Of a stretch of 25,697 nt of DNA, positions 12,973-21,689 are shown in pieces. The stretch lies in the IMG/VR virus record IMGVR_UViG_3300046373_000128, positions 1 through 25,697 of that record, one strand, 5' to 3'. Within the stretch, counting starts at the first letter, position 1, and each line of letters begins with the position of its first letter. Under the pieces are notes generated by a model. That model had not been told where the DNA came from and made no database searches. It saw only the letters and a program-made list of their open reading frames with translations. The position numbers and the translations under genes were made by a program. The stretch is from a virus.

Positions 12973-13934
12973 TAGTTGACCCTTTCCATCGGGAACCCGA
13001 CCTTGGCATAATCGACCGCCAGATAACCGTCAGTGTCCATGACCACGGCATCCGTATCGAGAATGTCTTGGGCCATGACGCCCCGGAATATCTTTTCGCC
13101 GCCGATGTAATTCCACTCGTAGACCACATGGCCATCGCGGACGCCGATCGGGACAATGTTCTCCTTGAGGCGCGCATCGGACTTGGTAAACAGAGACCCA
13201 AGAGCGCCGAGGCCCTGCATGGCATTGAATGGCTGCGTCTGCGTCTGTGTATTGGTGCCATAATTGCCCGCTGAACCGGCTGCAGCGCTCTGCAGCAACC
13301 CAAGCCGGGTCCATGGCTTCATGTCTTCGGACTGCCACTTTGTGAAGTCGGCAGTGAGCTGTGCCTGCTTATTCGCGTCCTGCAGCTGGCCTGCACCAAT
13401 CTGCGCCTGGTTGCCTGCAAGCTGGTTCTGATAGAGATTTGAGTTGGCGGCGTCGATCTGAGATGTGGCAGCGAACTGGTTGGCCTGCTGGCGGTTATAG
13501 TCGTTCTCAAGGCCCTGAAGCAGCATGTTATTCGTATTCTTGGCCAAGACGCCGGTGTTGGCGCCGGAGCCATAGCGGCCGGAACCGGAAAACTGGCTTT
13601 GGATCAGGGAGTTGCTGTCGTTGATCTCGTTGTTCAGCCTCTCCTTGTAATACGGGTTCCCCTCAGCGAGGAATTTGCCAGAAGCGTAGTCCGTGAGGTT
13701 GTTCTGTGCGCTGGTCGAGCTAGGCAAGCCTGCAACGGTATTGCTGATACCCTTAATGCCCTGCTGTGTCGTGTTCCCAAGGCCTGCGACCGTCTGGCCT
13801 TGATATACATTACCGCCTGCGCCAGAGTCATAAATCTTCTGCGCTTCAGATGCGGACTGCTTGAACAGCGGAGTAGCCCAAGCCGGGGGCGAATTCTCTG
13901 TCTTCTGAGTGGTCTCGCCGCCCTTTTTACCCAT
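12972..13934 (-). CDS. Virion protein with C-terminal S74-type chaperone motif
   Basis: Protein of 320 residues. Residues about 1-245 are Gln/Asn/Ser/Ala-rich and helical (QSASEAQKIYDSG, NEINDSNSLIQSQFSGSGRYG, QANQFAATSQIDAANSN), similar to internal or ejected virion proteins. From about 251 the sequence has the S74/endosialidase-chaperone signature KSDARLKENI, followed by GVRDGHVVYEWNYIGG and GVMAQDILDTD. The chaperone is short and lacks the long C-terminal coiled coil present in the tailspike. S74 motifs occur in fibres and in some phage structural proteins, where they assist trimer folding and may be cut off. Whether this protein is a fibre or an ejected protein is unclear; its place between gp10-like and ejection genes favours a tail-hub or ejection role. 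Confidence 0.72.
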   Translation of the reverse strand: MGKKGGETTQKTENSPPAWATPLFKQSASEAQKIYDSGAGGNVYQGQTVAGLGNTTQQGIKGISNTVAGLPSSTSAQNNLTDYASGKFLAEGNPYYKERLNNEINDSNSLIQSQFSGSGRYGSGANTGVLAKNTNNMLLQGLENDYNRQQANQFAATSQIDAANSNLYQNQLAGNQAQIGAGQLQDANKQAQLTADFTKWQSEDMKPWTRLGLLQSAAAGSAGNYGTNTQTQTQPFNAMQGLGALGSLFTKSDARLKENIVPIGVRDGHVVYEWNYIGGEKIFRGVMAQDILDTDAVVMDTDGYLAVDYAKVGFPMERVN

Positions 13935-14367
13935 TTGTCAGATCCTTGCTGAAAAGTACGAATTTCGGCTTATAGCCAGCCTTCGCGAGCGGTTTTCTCC
14001 ACCCATCACGCCCAAGCGGCGTTAATTCATGTGCACCAATGCTTCGCGCCCAATCCTCAATCCTTGAGATGTGCGGAACTAGATCAATGCCGCCATCCCC
14101 TGCCAATTCACCGAGCATGACGGACTTTCGCCCGGTCGTTTCGCTTACCTTGATCTCGCTCGTGACGAAGGCAACGAATTCATCATCTTCATTGAGAAAC
14201 AGCCAAAGCTGATTTTTGCCAGTGATGATGCTCGCTGCCATCGTCTTGACGGACAAATCATCCGGGTATCGATCCGCCAGCTTTTTCATCGCCGCAGTGA
14301 TTTCAGGTCCGTACTTGGCAATCTTCTCGTATGGCCAGTCGAGCGTCAGATGGATACTCAGGCTCAT
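13927..14367 (-). CDS. GNAT-like protein embedded in the tail genes
   Basis: Protein of 146 residues whose pattern fits the GNAT acyltransferase fold: an N-terminal helix, a beta strand KNQLWLFLNEDDEFVAFVTS, then SVMLGELAGDGGIDLVPHI, a helix ISRIEDWARSIGAHELTPLG, and GWRKPLAKAGYKPKFVLFSK. The acetyl-CoA pyrophosphate loop (Q/RxxGxG/A) is not clearly preserved, so activity is uncertain. Small proteins of this kind are found between tail genes in P22- and T7-like phages and are called acetyltransferase or internal virion protein. It overlaps both neighbours by a few bases, so it is coupled to the structural operon, which argues for a virion or assembly role over host modification. Confidence 0.6.
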   Translation of the reverse strand: MSLSIHLTLDWPYEKIAKYGPEITAAMKKLADRYPDDLSVKTMAASIITGKNQLWLFLNEDDEFVAFVTSEIKVSETTGRKSVMLGELAGDGGIDLVPHISRIEDWARSIGAHELTPLGRDGWRKPLAKAGYKPKFVLFSKDLTNG

Positions 14368-15824
14368 CGCAGGCCCGCCGGTGTAAAGTCCACGTCAACG
14401 CCTTGGAAGTGAGCCCATTGCGTTCCTGCCGGTATTCTCACCTTGAAGCGATGAAAGCGCGACCTAGAGCGTTTGCGAACCTGGCCCGTGTTATAGGATG
14501 GTGATTGTTCGGACATCCATGTCGCTGTATCGCTTCGACGGAACCGATTGCCGATGGAGACAAACACTTGGTCCGTGTTGACGACCGGATAAACCCGCGT
14601 GGTGCGCGTCACGCCGCCTGCCGTATCACCAAACTCTTGCGTGACAATCGTTGCCTCTAGATTTTCGCCCAGGAATGACCCCAGCCTATTGGCGGTATCA
14701 AAGGCGCCCAGGACCGGCGCTCCACCCTGCCATGCCTTGCTGTCCAAGGAGAAAGGAAGATCGTCAAGGCTTGAAGAAATCGAGTCCAAAGACTCAAGCG
14801 TGTAGCCAGTTGTGGCGAATGGAAAGATACTTGAGACATTCACTTGAATGGGCGTCCACTTCGACAAATTCCAGTCATAGACCAACATCTGGTCGTAAAT
14901 GCCCGTTCCGGCATAGTCGATGGCCCAGTAAACACGAGAATAAAATGGGTCAACCGCGCCATAGATGCGTGAAATGCTGGTGGCCTGCAGGCGTCTGAAT
15001 ACAGACCTATCCACCTTCTCAAAACCGATAGAGGTCAATGAGCCGTCAGGTGATATCTGAAAGAACCCGCCCTCATCGCAGTAAAAAGCATAAGCTCCCC
15101 GCGTTGCGATCGAATAAGGAGATTTTGCGCCGCGCTTTTCGTGGATTTTCTGGAAGGTGAAAACCTCGATCGATCCTGGAACAAACGTGCCTCGTTGAAT
15201 GGCTGTCTGCAGGAATACGATCGGGTTCGTTGCTTCAGACGAGCCCTGCACGCTCCCGCCGTCTGGAAAATCCTGATAATCGCTGTTCTGGCTTCCTGGC
15301 GTCCAAAACTCCGCATTGTTGAGGCCGGACCACTGAACCCTGTTCGGGTTCCCGGTCAGCTTCATGAGCGCGACGAAATCACCCCAAATCTTGACAACAC
15401 CAGCTCTTGGAGGGCTTCCACCAAGATTGCGGAAGACTGTATCAACGCCGACTTCATAAACCTGCGGGTCATCATTCTGGTTGACGGCAATGACGAAGTT
15501 GCCGAAAGCCACCATTGACCATGGGGCATCCTCGGTGGCCGCATATGTCGTCGCAGCCTTCGAAACGTCCTCAAAAGCCAATGTTGTGTTGTTGAGCAGA
15601 TACAGGTGGCCAGCCGTTCCGGCAAAGAACATGATTGACCCATCCAGAGCGCGCACACTCAATGCACCCAGCGGAGCGGCGGGCAGAGCGCTTGTTAGCG
15701 GTGCCAAGCCAGCGGCCGGGATATAAGAGCCATCAGCGCACAGGACGTTCAAAATCTCGGCGGTATATCCCCCGTTGAGATCACTAACATCCGGGCGATA
15801 TTCAGCATTCTGGACGAGAGGCAT
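14364..15824 (-). CDS. P22 gp10-like packaged-DNA stabilisation / tail plug protein
   Basis: Protein of 486 residues that in P22-like phages caps the portal channel below the gp4 adaptor and keeps packaged DNA in. The sequence shows the expected mainly beta, repeat-like character: short segments such as SIMFFAGTAGHLYLLNN, PWSMVAFGNFVIAVNQND, VPGSIEVFTFQKIHEKRGAK and AYAFYCDEGGFFQISPDGS. The call rests on these and on gene order. The ATG at 15824 overlaps the stop of the adaptor gene (TGATG), preferred over an upstream GTG at 15833. It overlaps the GNAT-like gene by four bases at its end. No catalytic function is expected. Confidence 0.8.
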   Translation of the reverse strand: MPLVQNAEYRPDVSDLNGGYTAEILNVLCADGSYIPAAGLAPLTSALPAAPLGALSVRALDGSIMFFAGTAGHLYLLNNTTLAFEDVSKAATTYAATEDAPWSMVAFGNFVIAVNQNDDPQVYEVGVDTVFRNLGGSPPRAGVVKIWGDFVALMKLTGNPNRVQWSGLNNAEFWTPGSQNSDYQDFPDGGSVQGSSEATNPIVFLQTAIQRGTFVPGSIEVFTFQKIHEKRGAKSPYSIATRGAYAFYCDEGGFFQISPDGSLTSIGFEKVDRSVFRRLQATSISRIYGAVDPFYSRVYWAIDYAGTGIYDQMLVYDWNLSKWTPIQVNVSSIFPFATTGYTLESLDSISSSLDDLPFSLDSKAWQGGAPVLGAFDTANRLGSFLGENLEATIVTQEFGDTAGGVTRTTRVYPVVNTDQVFVSIGNRFRRSDTATWMSEQSPSYNTGQVRKRSRSRFHRFKVRIPAGTQWAHFQGVDVDFTPAGLR

Positions 15825-16531
15825 CAGAAACACGTCACGCGGATAAAGCCAGTAGAAACCCGGCGGGATGTTTCAGCCTTCAATCCGCCCTGCTGGTCGT
15901 TGAAGTCGTTCAATGCCTCTGCAGCCAGAGCAGCATCCTTAAGGGTGTCCTTATATATGATGTATTTAGCTCGCGCCTTGATCATATCGAAGGCCTCGAC
16001 AATCCAGGCGTTGGTGTCTTCCGTGCTGGCAATCTTGGCCAAACGATAGGGTCCCAGCTGCAGCCGGATCGTATACGAGGTATCGAGTGGGATTGGGTAA
16101 ATCCTCACCTGCCGATCGAAGTATGTCCAGGCATAGGGTTCACCCTTGGATGCCGAATTGTCCGACAGCAGTTCGATGTCTTCCGGTGTTTCGCGGCGCA
16201 TCAACGTGCGGCGTCCATCGGAGTATTCGACATATGCCGCAACGATGCGGACAAGCGTCGGGATGGTGGCATTCGCGGCGGCTCCATACCATTGCTGGTT
16301 CGCCACCGTCTGGAAAGTCACATCCCTGGTCTCATTGAAATAGTACAGATCGAGCTCGCAGAAGCGGATGGCGCCTAGAATGGCCTCCTGTATCTGGGCT
16401 GAATATTCAGAGGTGGTGTCGTCAATGTCATCTGCGATTGCCAGCATCATATCCGAAAACGTTGGATCGGCTGTCGTAATCTCAGACTGAATGGAGCTAA
16501 TGGGTCCGCCGGTTGTGACTGTAATGGTCAT
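15824..16531 (-). CDS. P22 gp4-like head-tail adaptor protein
   Basis: Protein of 235 residues that would bind the portal ring and extend it toward the tail plug. Helical N-terminal part with PTFSDMMLAIADDIDDTTSE and IQEAILGAIRFCELDLYYFNETRDVTFQT, then a beta-rich middle (RRTLMRRETPEDIELL, YAWTYFDRQVRIYPIP, YTIRLQLGPYRLAKI) and a helical end. This matches the adaptor family seen next to P22-type portals (gp4). Position just upstream of the gp10-like gene supports it. The ATG shares bases with the stop of the 59-residue gene (ATGA). Confidence 0.78.
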   Translation of the reverse strand: MTITVTTGGPISSIQSEITTADPTFSDMMLAIADDIDDTTSEYSAQIQEAILGAIRFCELDLYYFNETRDVTFQTVANQQWYGAAANATIPTLVRIVAAYVEYSDGRRTLMRRETPEDIELLSDNSASKGEPYAWTYFDRQVRIYPIPLDTSYTIRLQLGPYRLAKIASTEDTNAWIVEAFDMIKARAKYIIYKDTLKDAALAAEALNDFNDQQGGLKAETSRRVSTGFIRVTCF

Positions 16532-16707
16532 TCTTCAGTCTCCGGCTTGTGAAAGTTAGCCCAGCGATCAACGGCCTCTTCCGAGGAGAAGCGGTCGTAA
16601 ATCCAGCCCTTGGAGGTTCTAATCCTCACACGGGATGTACCCTTTTCCTCGCCAAGCAGTTCTGCATTGGCAAAGCCGAGGTCTGCGAGCTTTTCGATGA
16701 TGGTCAT
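16528..16707 (-). CDS. 59-residue protein between decoration and adaptor genes
   Basis: Short frame (MTIIEKLADLGFANAELLGE to HKPETEE) whose stop overlaps the adaptor start. It has a helix-strand-strand look (TSRVRIRTSKGWIYDRF, then SEEAVDRWANF) and no membrane segment. The tight coupling, the lack of free space and sensible residue usage make it a real gene. It lies just after a terminator-like hairpin, so it may depend on read-through. I do not recognise a family; a small head-completion or assembly factor is plausible. Confidence 0.66.
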   Translation of the reverse strand: MTIIEKLADLGFANAELLGEEKGTSRVRIRTSKGWIYDRFSSEEAVDRWANFHKPETEE

Positions 16708-16730
16708 GGATCACCCAGCAAGAGTGGAAA

Positions 16731-16750
16731 GGGGCGAGTTTCCCCGCCCC
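16731..16750 (-). terminator. Terminator-like hairpin after the capsid genes
   Basis: On the minus strand GGGGCG pairs with CGCCCC around an 8-base loop, followed by TTTCC. The stem is strong but the T tract is short, so it may attenuate rather than stop transcription. This would give more capsid and decoration protein than tail proteins. Confidence 0.5.
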
Positions 16751-16756
16751 AACCGG

Positions 16757-17164
16757 TTATTTGTCGTTGTTCGGGACAAACGCGATGACGACATGAGCAA
16801 CGCCGGTTGTCGCGGCAGTGCCGGACAAGTTCACCGTTGCAAGAATTGTCGTATCGCCAGCATACGAGGTGACGTAGCTGGTTGCCTGAGCGACGGGCAC
16901 GAAGTTCTGCGCCGTCAGCGACAGAGCCGAACCGTAAAGGCCAGCCGTGCCGCTAACACCGATGTCCACCGTGTTGGTCGTACCGGCATTGAATACCGTT
17001 TCGACCGTTACGCCGGAAAGTGCCTTCAGAATGACGGCACCCGGAGGAAGGATGCCGACTGCGACTGGCGCTCCCGAATTCGAGAACGTCACGCGGGCCC
17101 GCAAATAGTCGATCTGTTGCGGGGTATTGTACCGAGCCAGACTGCCCTGTTGATTGGTAGCCAT
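16757..17164 (-). CDS. Head decoration-like or virion surface protein
   Basis: Protein of 135 residues directly downstream of the major capsid gene (13-base gap). It is Thr/Ala/Val/Gly-rich and mainly beta: RARVTFSNSGAPVAVGILPP, AVILKALSGVTVETVFNAG, TTILATVNLSGTAATTGVAH. No signal, membrane helix or catalytic motif is present. Position and a compact beta composition fit a capsid decoration or minor head protein. The part after about residue 22 resembles proteins of this slot in related phages, but the assignment is by context. Confidence 0.65.
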   Translation of the reverse strand: MATNQQGSLARYNTPQQIDYLRARVTFSNSGAPVAVGILPPGAVILKALSGVTVETVFNAGTTNTVDIGVSGTAGLYGSALSLTAQNFVPVAQATSYVTSYAGDTTILATVNLSGTAATTGVAHVVIAFVPNNDK

Positions 17165-17177
17165 GTTTCAGACCTCC

Positions 17178-18266
17178 TTAGTGCGGTGCAGCGTAGGTCG
17201 AAACCACGATGGCGCCGAAGTCGTTGCCGTTGAAAACGGTCTTCTTCATGCCAATGACGGTTTGGACGGATACGCCGAGTTCGCGTTGATAGTCGAAGAG
17301 TTCTTCAACCATTTTGTACTTGCTGGGGGCGGTCTTCATGCCGAATGCCGCAACAGCCGACTGCGCACCAAGCAGAACAGCACGGCGAACCGTAGTGATC
17401 TGGGCATTGGTGGAGGAGTTCACACCAGGAACGACGTGTTCAGCTTCGCGCAGGATGACGCCATTGTATTCGCCGATCGACCCGTCATAGATCGGGTTGT
17501 TCTGCTTGGTGCCCTGGTAGACGGCCTTCTGAATGTCCAGCCACTGACCCGTGGAGGTATTCGTGCGAAGGTCGGTGATCTGCGTGGGATGCAGATACAT
17601 GACATACTTGTTCTCGCCGTTGACACGCACAGGGCGGATCTTCGGGTTGGACAGTTTCGCCTGCTCCACCGCGTAGTCGATCAGGTTCAGGTTGAACAGG
17701 TCGGTCGAGATGAGCGACTGATCGTTGGCACGGGCATTCGGCCGAACAACGCGTGTCGGTGCGGTCGGGGCATTGAAGCCGTAGTGCACCGGACGGATGG
17801 CGAGCGTGCGGCCCTCAAACGACATGGTTGTGCCGGTGTAGCCGCCCCATTGCATGAACGCCATGAGGGAGAGCCGGTCGGCATACCAATCCGTAAGGCC
17901 TGCGTTTGCTTCGTCGCGAAGGTCGAACGGGACGCGCTGGGCGTCGATCGTCTGGCCATTCTTGACACGCACGGCGTGAGCAAGCTCGTTGATGACAATA
18001 GCATCCGAGTAGGTCGAGAGGGCTTCTTCGTTGCCTTCCAGAACCTCGTTTTCAGACACACCGTCGCCGATGAGCTGGGTACGAAGGCCAAAGGTGACTT
18101 TATCACCGCTGCCCTTCGAGGTTTCGTCTTTCATCTGGATGATGCTGTTGGAGGAAGTACCGATCAGGGGCGCAATGGCAGTAGCCTTGGACACCTCGAC
18201 CGCAAGTTTCTTCGACCACAGCTTCACCGCCATCGCGTCGTTGACGCCATAGGTAGTAACAGCCAT
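17178..18266 (-). CDS. Major capsid protein, N4-gp56 family
   Basis: HK97-fold shell protein of 362 residues. Features typical of the N4 gp56 family are the opening AVKLWSKKLAVEVSKATAIA, the segment GSGDKVTFGLRTQLIGDGVS, LEGNEEALSTYSDAIVINEL, and NLIDYAVEQAKLSNPKIRPV followed by YVMYLHPTQITDLRTN. The C-terminal part has REAEHVVPGVNSSTNAQ and a YQRELGVSVQTVIGMKKTVF stretch common near the end of this family. It follows the scaffold gene and precedes the decoration-like gene. The non-coding 18267-18414 between it and the scaffold gene holds a hairpin that may set relative expression. This is a high-confidence structural call. Confidence 0.92.
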   Translation of the reverse strand: MAVTTYGVNDAMAVKLWSKKLAVEVSKATAIAPLIGTSSNSIIQMKDETSKGSGDKVTFGLRTQLIGDGVSENEVLEGNEEALSTYSDAIVINELAHAVRVKNGQTIDAQRVPFDLRDEANAGLTDWYADRLSLMAFMQWGGYTGTTMSFEGRTLAIRPVHYGFNAPTAPTRVVRPNARANDQSLISTDLFNLNLIDYAVEQAKLSNPKIRPVRVNGENKYVMYLHPTQITDLRTNTSTGQWLDIQKAVYQGTKQNNPIYDGSIGEYNGVILREAEHVVPGVNSSTNAQITTVRRAVLLGAQSAVAAFGMKTAPSKYKMVEELFDYQRELGVSVQTVIGMKKTVFNGNDFGAIVVSTYAAPH

Positions 18267-18376
18267 TTTTGGTTTCCTTTGAAACGTGGGGGTTTTGGTG
18301 CTGCACTTGACGCCGTGAGCGGGCGAAGAAGGCTATCCGGCCATCGTCGGTGAGATTTGACGCATCATCCTGCGAA

Positions 18377-18393
18377 AGGGCTATAGCGGCCCT
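18377..18393 (-). terminator. Small hairpin with T run between scaffold and capsid genes
   Basis: On the minus strand AGGGC pairs with GCCCT around the loop CGCTATA and is followed by TTCGC. It sits in the 148-base gap between the scaffold stop and the capsid start. It may be a weak terminator or an mRNA-processing hairpin; the stem is short. Confidence 0.35.
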
Positions 18394-18414
18394 GCGCTCA
18401 TTCCTTGCGAGGTG

Positions 18415-19371
18415 TTAGCCCCGCATCAGTGTATCGAAGCGCTTGGCATTCGCTGGATCGCGATACCAAGTTTCGAATTCTGCGTTTGACATGTTGGCGA
18501 TTGCTTCCGCCGACATTGGATCACCAGCATCACGACCAGGAGAGGCAGCGAGCGAGCGGGAGGCATTCTGAGCGGCTTCGATCTTGGCGAGGCTGTCAGG
18601 AAGCTTCAGCGTGTTGGGATCGACAGGCTGCGGCGCGGCTACGGCATATCCATACCCTTGCGCAATCTTGTAGACAGCTTCTGCTGGGCTCATTCCCTGC
18701 TGTTTGGCGGCAAGGACGATCGACTTCAGCTCGTTGTTGATCTGCTGCACCCTGCCCTGCTCATTGGCAAAGCCTGGATTGGCGATGGATAGGGCTTGAA
18801 GCTGCCGGTCTCGGGCCTCGGAGAGGAATTTGACCGCATCGCCAAAGTCCGTCTGCTGGGTGGCGTAGGACTGTGCCGATTGGCTCCATTCACCCCAGAG
18901 CTGCTGTTCTTCCTGCTGCTCCTGCTGGGTTTTCTGTTCCTGCTGCTCGCGGCCATCAACCTTTTCCTGAAGGGCTTTGAGTTGGTCCGCCTGCCACTTG
19001 GAATAGGCAAAGATATCCTCTTCAGGATTTGGGGGGGGAGCTGGCTGTTGCGCCTCGGCTGGCTGGTTTGCCTTGAGAAGCGTGTTCCAGCGATCATCAA
19101 GCACTGCCTGACGCTGCCGGATTTGTTCAAGCTCCGATTTGGTCTTCTTGTGCTCCTCGCGCTCGGCATGGAGCGCCTGGTGCGGGACAAAGCGGCCCTT
19201 TTCGTCGCGCTCGCCGGTCACTTCCGGCTGGGCGGCTGGTTCAGGTGACGCCGCAAGGTCTCCCTGCGGCGCTAGGTCGTTGGACGGTTCAGCGGGCGTT
19301 TCGATAATCTCGGTTTCGCCGCCGGACTCGAAGAACGCCTGTTCCGATGCGGAAAGTGCGCTCTCCATCAA
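18415..19371 (-). CDS. Scaffolding-like protein
   Basis: Protein of 318 residues encoded between portal and capsid, the scaffold position of P22-like phages. It is acidic and helical: N-terminal Ala/Glu/Pro-rich part (about 1-70), a long Gln/Glu/Lys coiled region (about 70-170, including many KTQQEQQEEQQ-like runs), and a C-terminal helical segment with a basic end (NAKRFDTLMRG) that could bind the shell. No protease or other enzyme motif is visible. It overlaps the 65-residue gene by four bases. Low conservation of scaffolds means context carries most of the weight. Confidence 0.78.
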   Translation of the reverse strand: MMESALSASEQAFFESGGETEIIETPAEPSNDLAPQGDLAASPEPAAQPEVTGERDEKGRFVPHQALHAEREEHKKTKSELEQIRQRQAVLDDRWNTLLKANQPAEAQQPAPPPNPEEDIFAYSKWQADQLKALQEKVDGREQQEQKTQQEQQEEQQLWGEWSQSAQSYATQQTDFGDAVKFLSEARDRQLQALSIANPGFANEQGRVQQINNELKSIVLAAKQQGMSPAEAVYKIAQGYGYAVAAPQPVDPNTLKLPDSLAKIEAAQNASRSLAASPGRDAGDPMSAEAIANMSNAEFETWYRDPANAKRFDTLMRG

Positions 19372-19565
19372 TTCATGTCCTCGTTGAGGCCGTTGAGCCA
19401 GTTGGTCAGGTCGTCATCGATCTTGTCCGCGGGGAAGTAGGACTGAAACTCAGTCTTCTTGCCCTTGACCGTCACCAGGAAACGCGGGTCATCACCGGGG
19501 GTGTCAACCGTTGCATCCTTGAAGCCTGCCTTGTGGCACAGCGCGAGAACTTCTTTCTCTGTCAT
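19368..19565 (-). CDS. 65-residue protein between portal and scaffold
   Basis: Small acidic protein (MTEKEVLALCHKAGFKDATV to NWLNGLNEDMN). It has a helix at the start, then a beta hairpin-like RFLVTVKGKKTEFQSYFP and an acidic C-terminal helix. Its stop overlaps the scaffold start by four bases, and it begins 78 bases after the portal stop. Its place inside the head operon suggests an assembly accessory. No family is recognised. Confidence 0.65.
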   Translation of the reverse strand: MTEKEVLALCHKAGFKDATVDTPGDDPRFLVTVKGKKTEFQSYFPADKIDDDLTNWLNGLNEDMN

Positions 19566-19643
19566 GGTCTGCTCCTGCCCGTTACGTGGGCTGACGAAGA
19601 ACGATGCGCTCGTTCGGGCGAAACCATCCGGGGTGGACGGTGT

Positions 19644-21689
19644 TCAGTCTGCCGATGACGTTCGGCGGGAATTGGCGTTCTGGGCTCGGATTTCGTTCTG
19701 CCGCTCCTGGACAGCGATGCGAGAGAGATCCGCGACGAGCTTTGCTTGATCTCGCTGCGCGTCCATCTCGGCTTCACGCTGCTTGATCATCAGATCGATG
19801 CCCTTCATCTGGACATCCATTTCATTCTTCTGCTGGTCAGCAGCCAAATCAGCCTGCTTACCCTGCATTGAAAGCTGCGCCTTCTGCTGTTCAAGCATCA
19901 TCTTCTGCTCTTCAGGTGTCGGAGGCTTGGGCTGCTGTGCTGCCGCGTCAGCGGCTTCCTTGGCCTTGCGCTGCCACTTGCTGACCATAGAGGCAGGGAG
20001 CGGCGAGTATTTCAGGATTTCAAGTCCGATTTCCGGGGTCATGAAGTTCTTGAGCATCGGCAGCATCTGCGAGATGATCTGCCATGTCCGGTCCTTCTCG
20101 TTCGGAGAGGTCGGAGCATCATCCACGATGATATCGTACTGCGAATTGGAAACCGCTTCCTTGGTAAGCGGGACGTATTGCGCCTTGTCATCTCCGACGA
20201 TGCGAACCAGGCGCCCGTCGCTGAGATGGTTCTGAATCAGGAACAGCATTGTCTTGCCCTGACGCTTACGATAGCGGCGCAGGCTGTTGAACAAGGATGC
20301 AAGCAGGTTGAGCGATGACTGACGGCGCTGGTATTCCAATACCCCAGCCTGATCGACCTCACGCGTTCCGATGAACTCAGGTGATAGGCCGGTGACCTGG
20401 CTGATTGCCTCTTTGCTTTCCTGAAAGAGCGTGAAGAAGCCGGTTGGGAACTGGGCTGTTGGCTTGGCTGTGAACAGCGGGCTAGGGCCGGAAAGAGCCC
20501 CCTTCTTTGCCCATGTGATGGCGTCTGTCTTTGCCCAGCTCTCTTCAAACTGGCGCTGATCCTCTGCAAGACCGTGTTCAGCGATAATGCCGCCCTTGGA
20601 CTGGCTGTTGAGCAGGAACTGCGTCTGGCTGAAGAACTTGTTCGACCAACGTTGCGGGTCTTTGGCAGGCCGCACAATGCCGTAGAACGTGCGTTTCAGC
20701 TTATCCCGGTAGCCTGTGATGCATTCCCAGCCGAACATGCCAGGCGGGACCAACGGCTGGTCAGGAGTGGCAAGTACCTCGGCGCCGATGAAGGCGCGCT
20801 TGACAACCTTGCGATACTGACGGACGGCCGGGAAGTCGGGCAGTTCCTTGCGAATGAGCTTAATCTGCTGTTCGCTGTATTCCCGTGGTTCCTGCGTCTG
20901 CAGATCGGGCCCGCGATAGTATGGCACCTTCTCGAACCACCGGCACTCGACCAGCGTGCACATCTTTTTCGAGTAGCTGCTGGCGAACTCATTCTGATCC
21001 CCGGTATAGAGATCGGCCTGATCCTGGTCATGGGGCTGCGACTGGTCATTGCCAACGGTCTTGGCCCAGCCAGCGTTCAGCAACTCCCTGGCGACATGCG
21101 GAAACATCTCCTTGACTTCGGAGTATGGCTTTTCATCCACATACCAGAGGCGTTGAGCGTCCTCCAGGTTGGGCTTTGAAGCATTGCAGTCCCAAGCCAT
21201 CTTGAGCGGGTCAAGGCGCCTGATCTGCGGTGCGCCGTCTGGATCGTCCTCAAAATCAAGGCGCGTATCAGTCCAGCCCATGCCGCAGATCGTGGCATCT
21301 TCGAAGGCGTCAGACTCTTCATCCTCAGCGCCGGTCTGGTCACGGAACCATTCACCAGCTGCCGTGAGGATTTCGTTCGCCTCGGCATCACCCTGCTCAC
21401 GCGGGATGTACTGCACCTCACGGCGGTTGTTGATCTCCGAGCCGACCACAGCGTTAACGAGCGGGCCAATGCGATTGAACGTCAGTGCAGGTCGCTTTTG
21501 CTCACGAAGGACGTTCATGTCCTCCTGCGACCATTGATCCCCGTTATAGAACTCGTAATCCTCACGGGCCACCCGGCGCCAATCGGAAACGTGCTTGATG
21601 TCCTCGGCGTACCAAGCCTTTAGCTTAAGTGTCAGCTCGGCATGCTCACCACGCGGTGCATCATCTGCTGTGTCAGTGTAATCAGCCAT
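19644..21689 (-). CDS. Portal protein, P22-like
   Basis: Ring-forming DNA channel and docking site of the terminase, 681 residues. The N-terminal part shows the pattern of P22-type portals: DWRRVAREDYEFYNGDQWS, LREQKRPALTFNRIGPLVNA, GSEINNRREVQYIPREQGD, GMGWTDTRLDFEDDPDG, then LDPLKMAWDCNASKPNLEDA. The middle has IVRPAKDPQRWSNKFFSQTQ and the C-terminus (about 585-680) is a long Gln/Lys/Glu helix, the barrel of this family. The start at 21689 is an ATG overlapping the terminase stop (TGATG), preferred over an in-frame start at 21704. Length is in the family range (P22 portal about 725). Confidence 0.92.
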   Translation of the reverse strand: MADYTDTADDAPRGEHAELTLKLKAWYAEDIKHVSDWRRVAREDYEFYNGDQWSQEDMNVLREQKRPALTFNRIGPLVNAVVGSEINNRREVQYIPREQGDAEANEILTAAGEWFRDQTGAEDEESDAFEDATICGMGWTDTRLDFEDDPDGAPQIRRLDPLKMAWDCNASKPNLEDAQRLWYVDEKPYSEVKEMFPHVARELLNAGWAKTVGNDQSQPHDQDQADLYTGDQNEFASSYSKKMCTLVECRWFEKVPYYRGPDLQTQEPREYSEQQIKLIRKELPDFPAVRQYRKVVKRAFIGAEVLATPDQPLVPPGMFGWECITGYRDKLKRTFYGIVRPAKDPQRWSNKFFSQTQFLLNSQSKGGIIAEHGLAEDQRQFEESWAKTDAITWAKKGALSGPSPLFTAKPTAQFPTGFFTLFQESKEAISQVTGLSPEFIGTREVDQAGVLEYQRRQSSLNLLASLFNSLRRYRKRQGKTMLFLIQNHLSDGRLVRIVGDDKAQYVPLTKEAVSNSQYDIIVDDAPTSPNEKDRTWQIISQMLPMLKNFMTPEIGLEILKYSPLPASMVSKWQRKAKEAADAAAQQPKPPTPEEQKMMLEQQKAQLSMQGKQADLAADQQKNEMDVQMKGIDLMIKQREAEMDAQRDQAKLVADLSRIAVQERQNEIRAQNANSRRTSSAD

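Noticed and set aside
17154-18353. 399-residue open frame on the plus strand opposite the capsid gene
   Set aside because: It is the mirror of a codon-biased gene, has Arg/His/Val-rich composition without a fold-like pattern, and the minus-strand product is a clear capsid protein.
20574-21179. 201-residue plus-strand frame opposite the portal gene
   Set aside because: Antisense shadow of a well-recognised portal protein.
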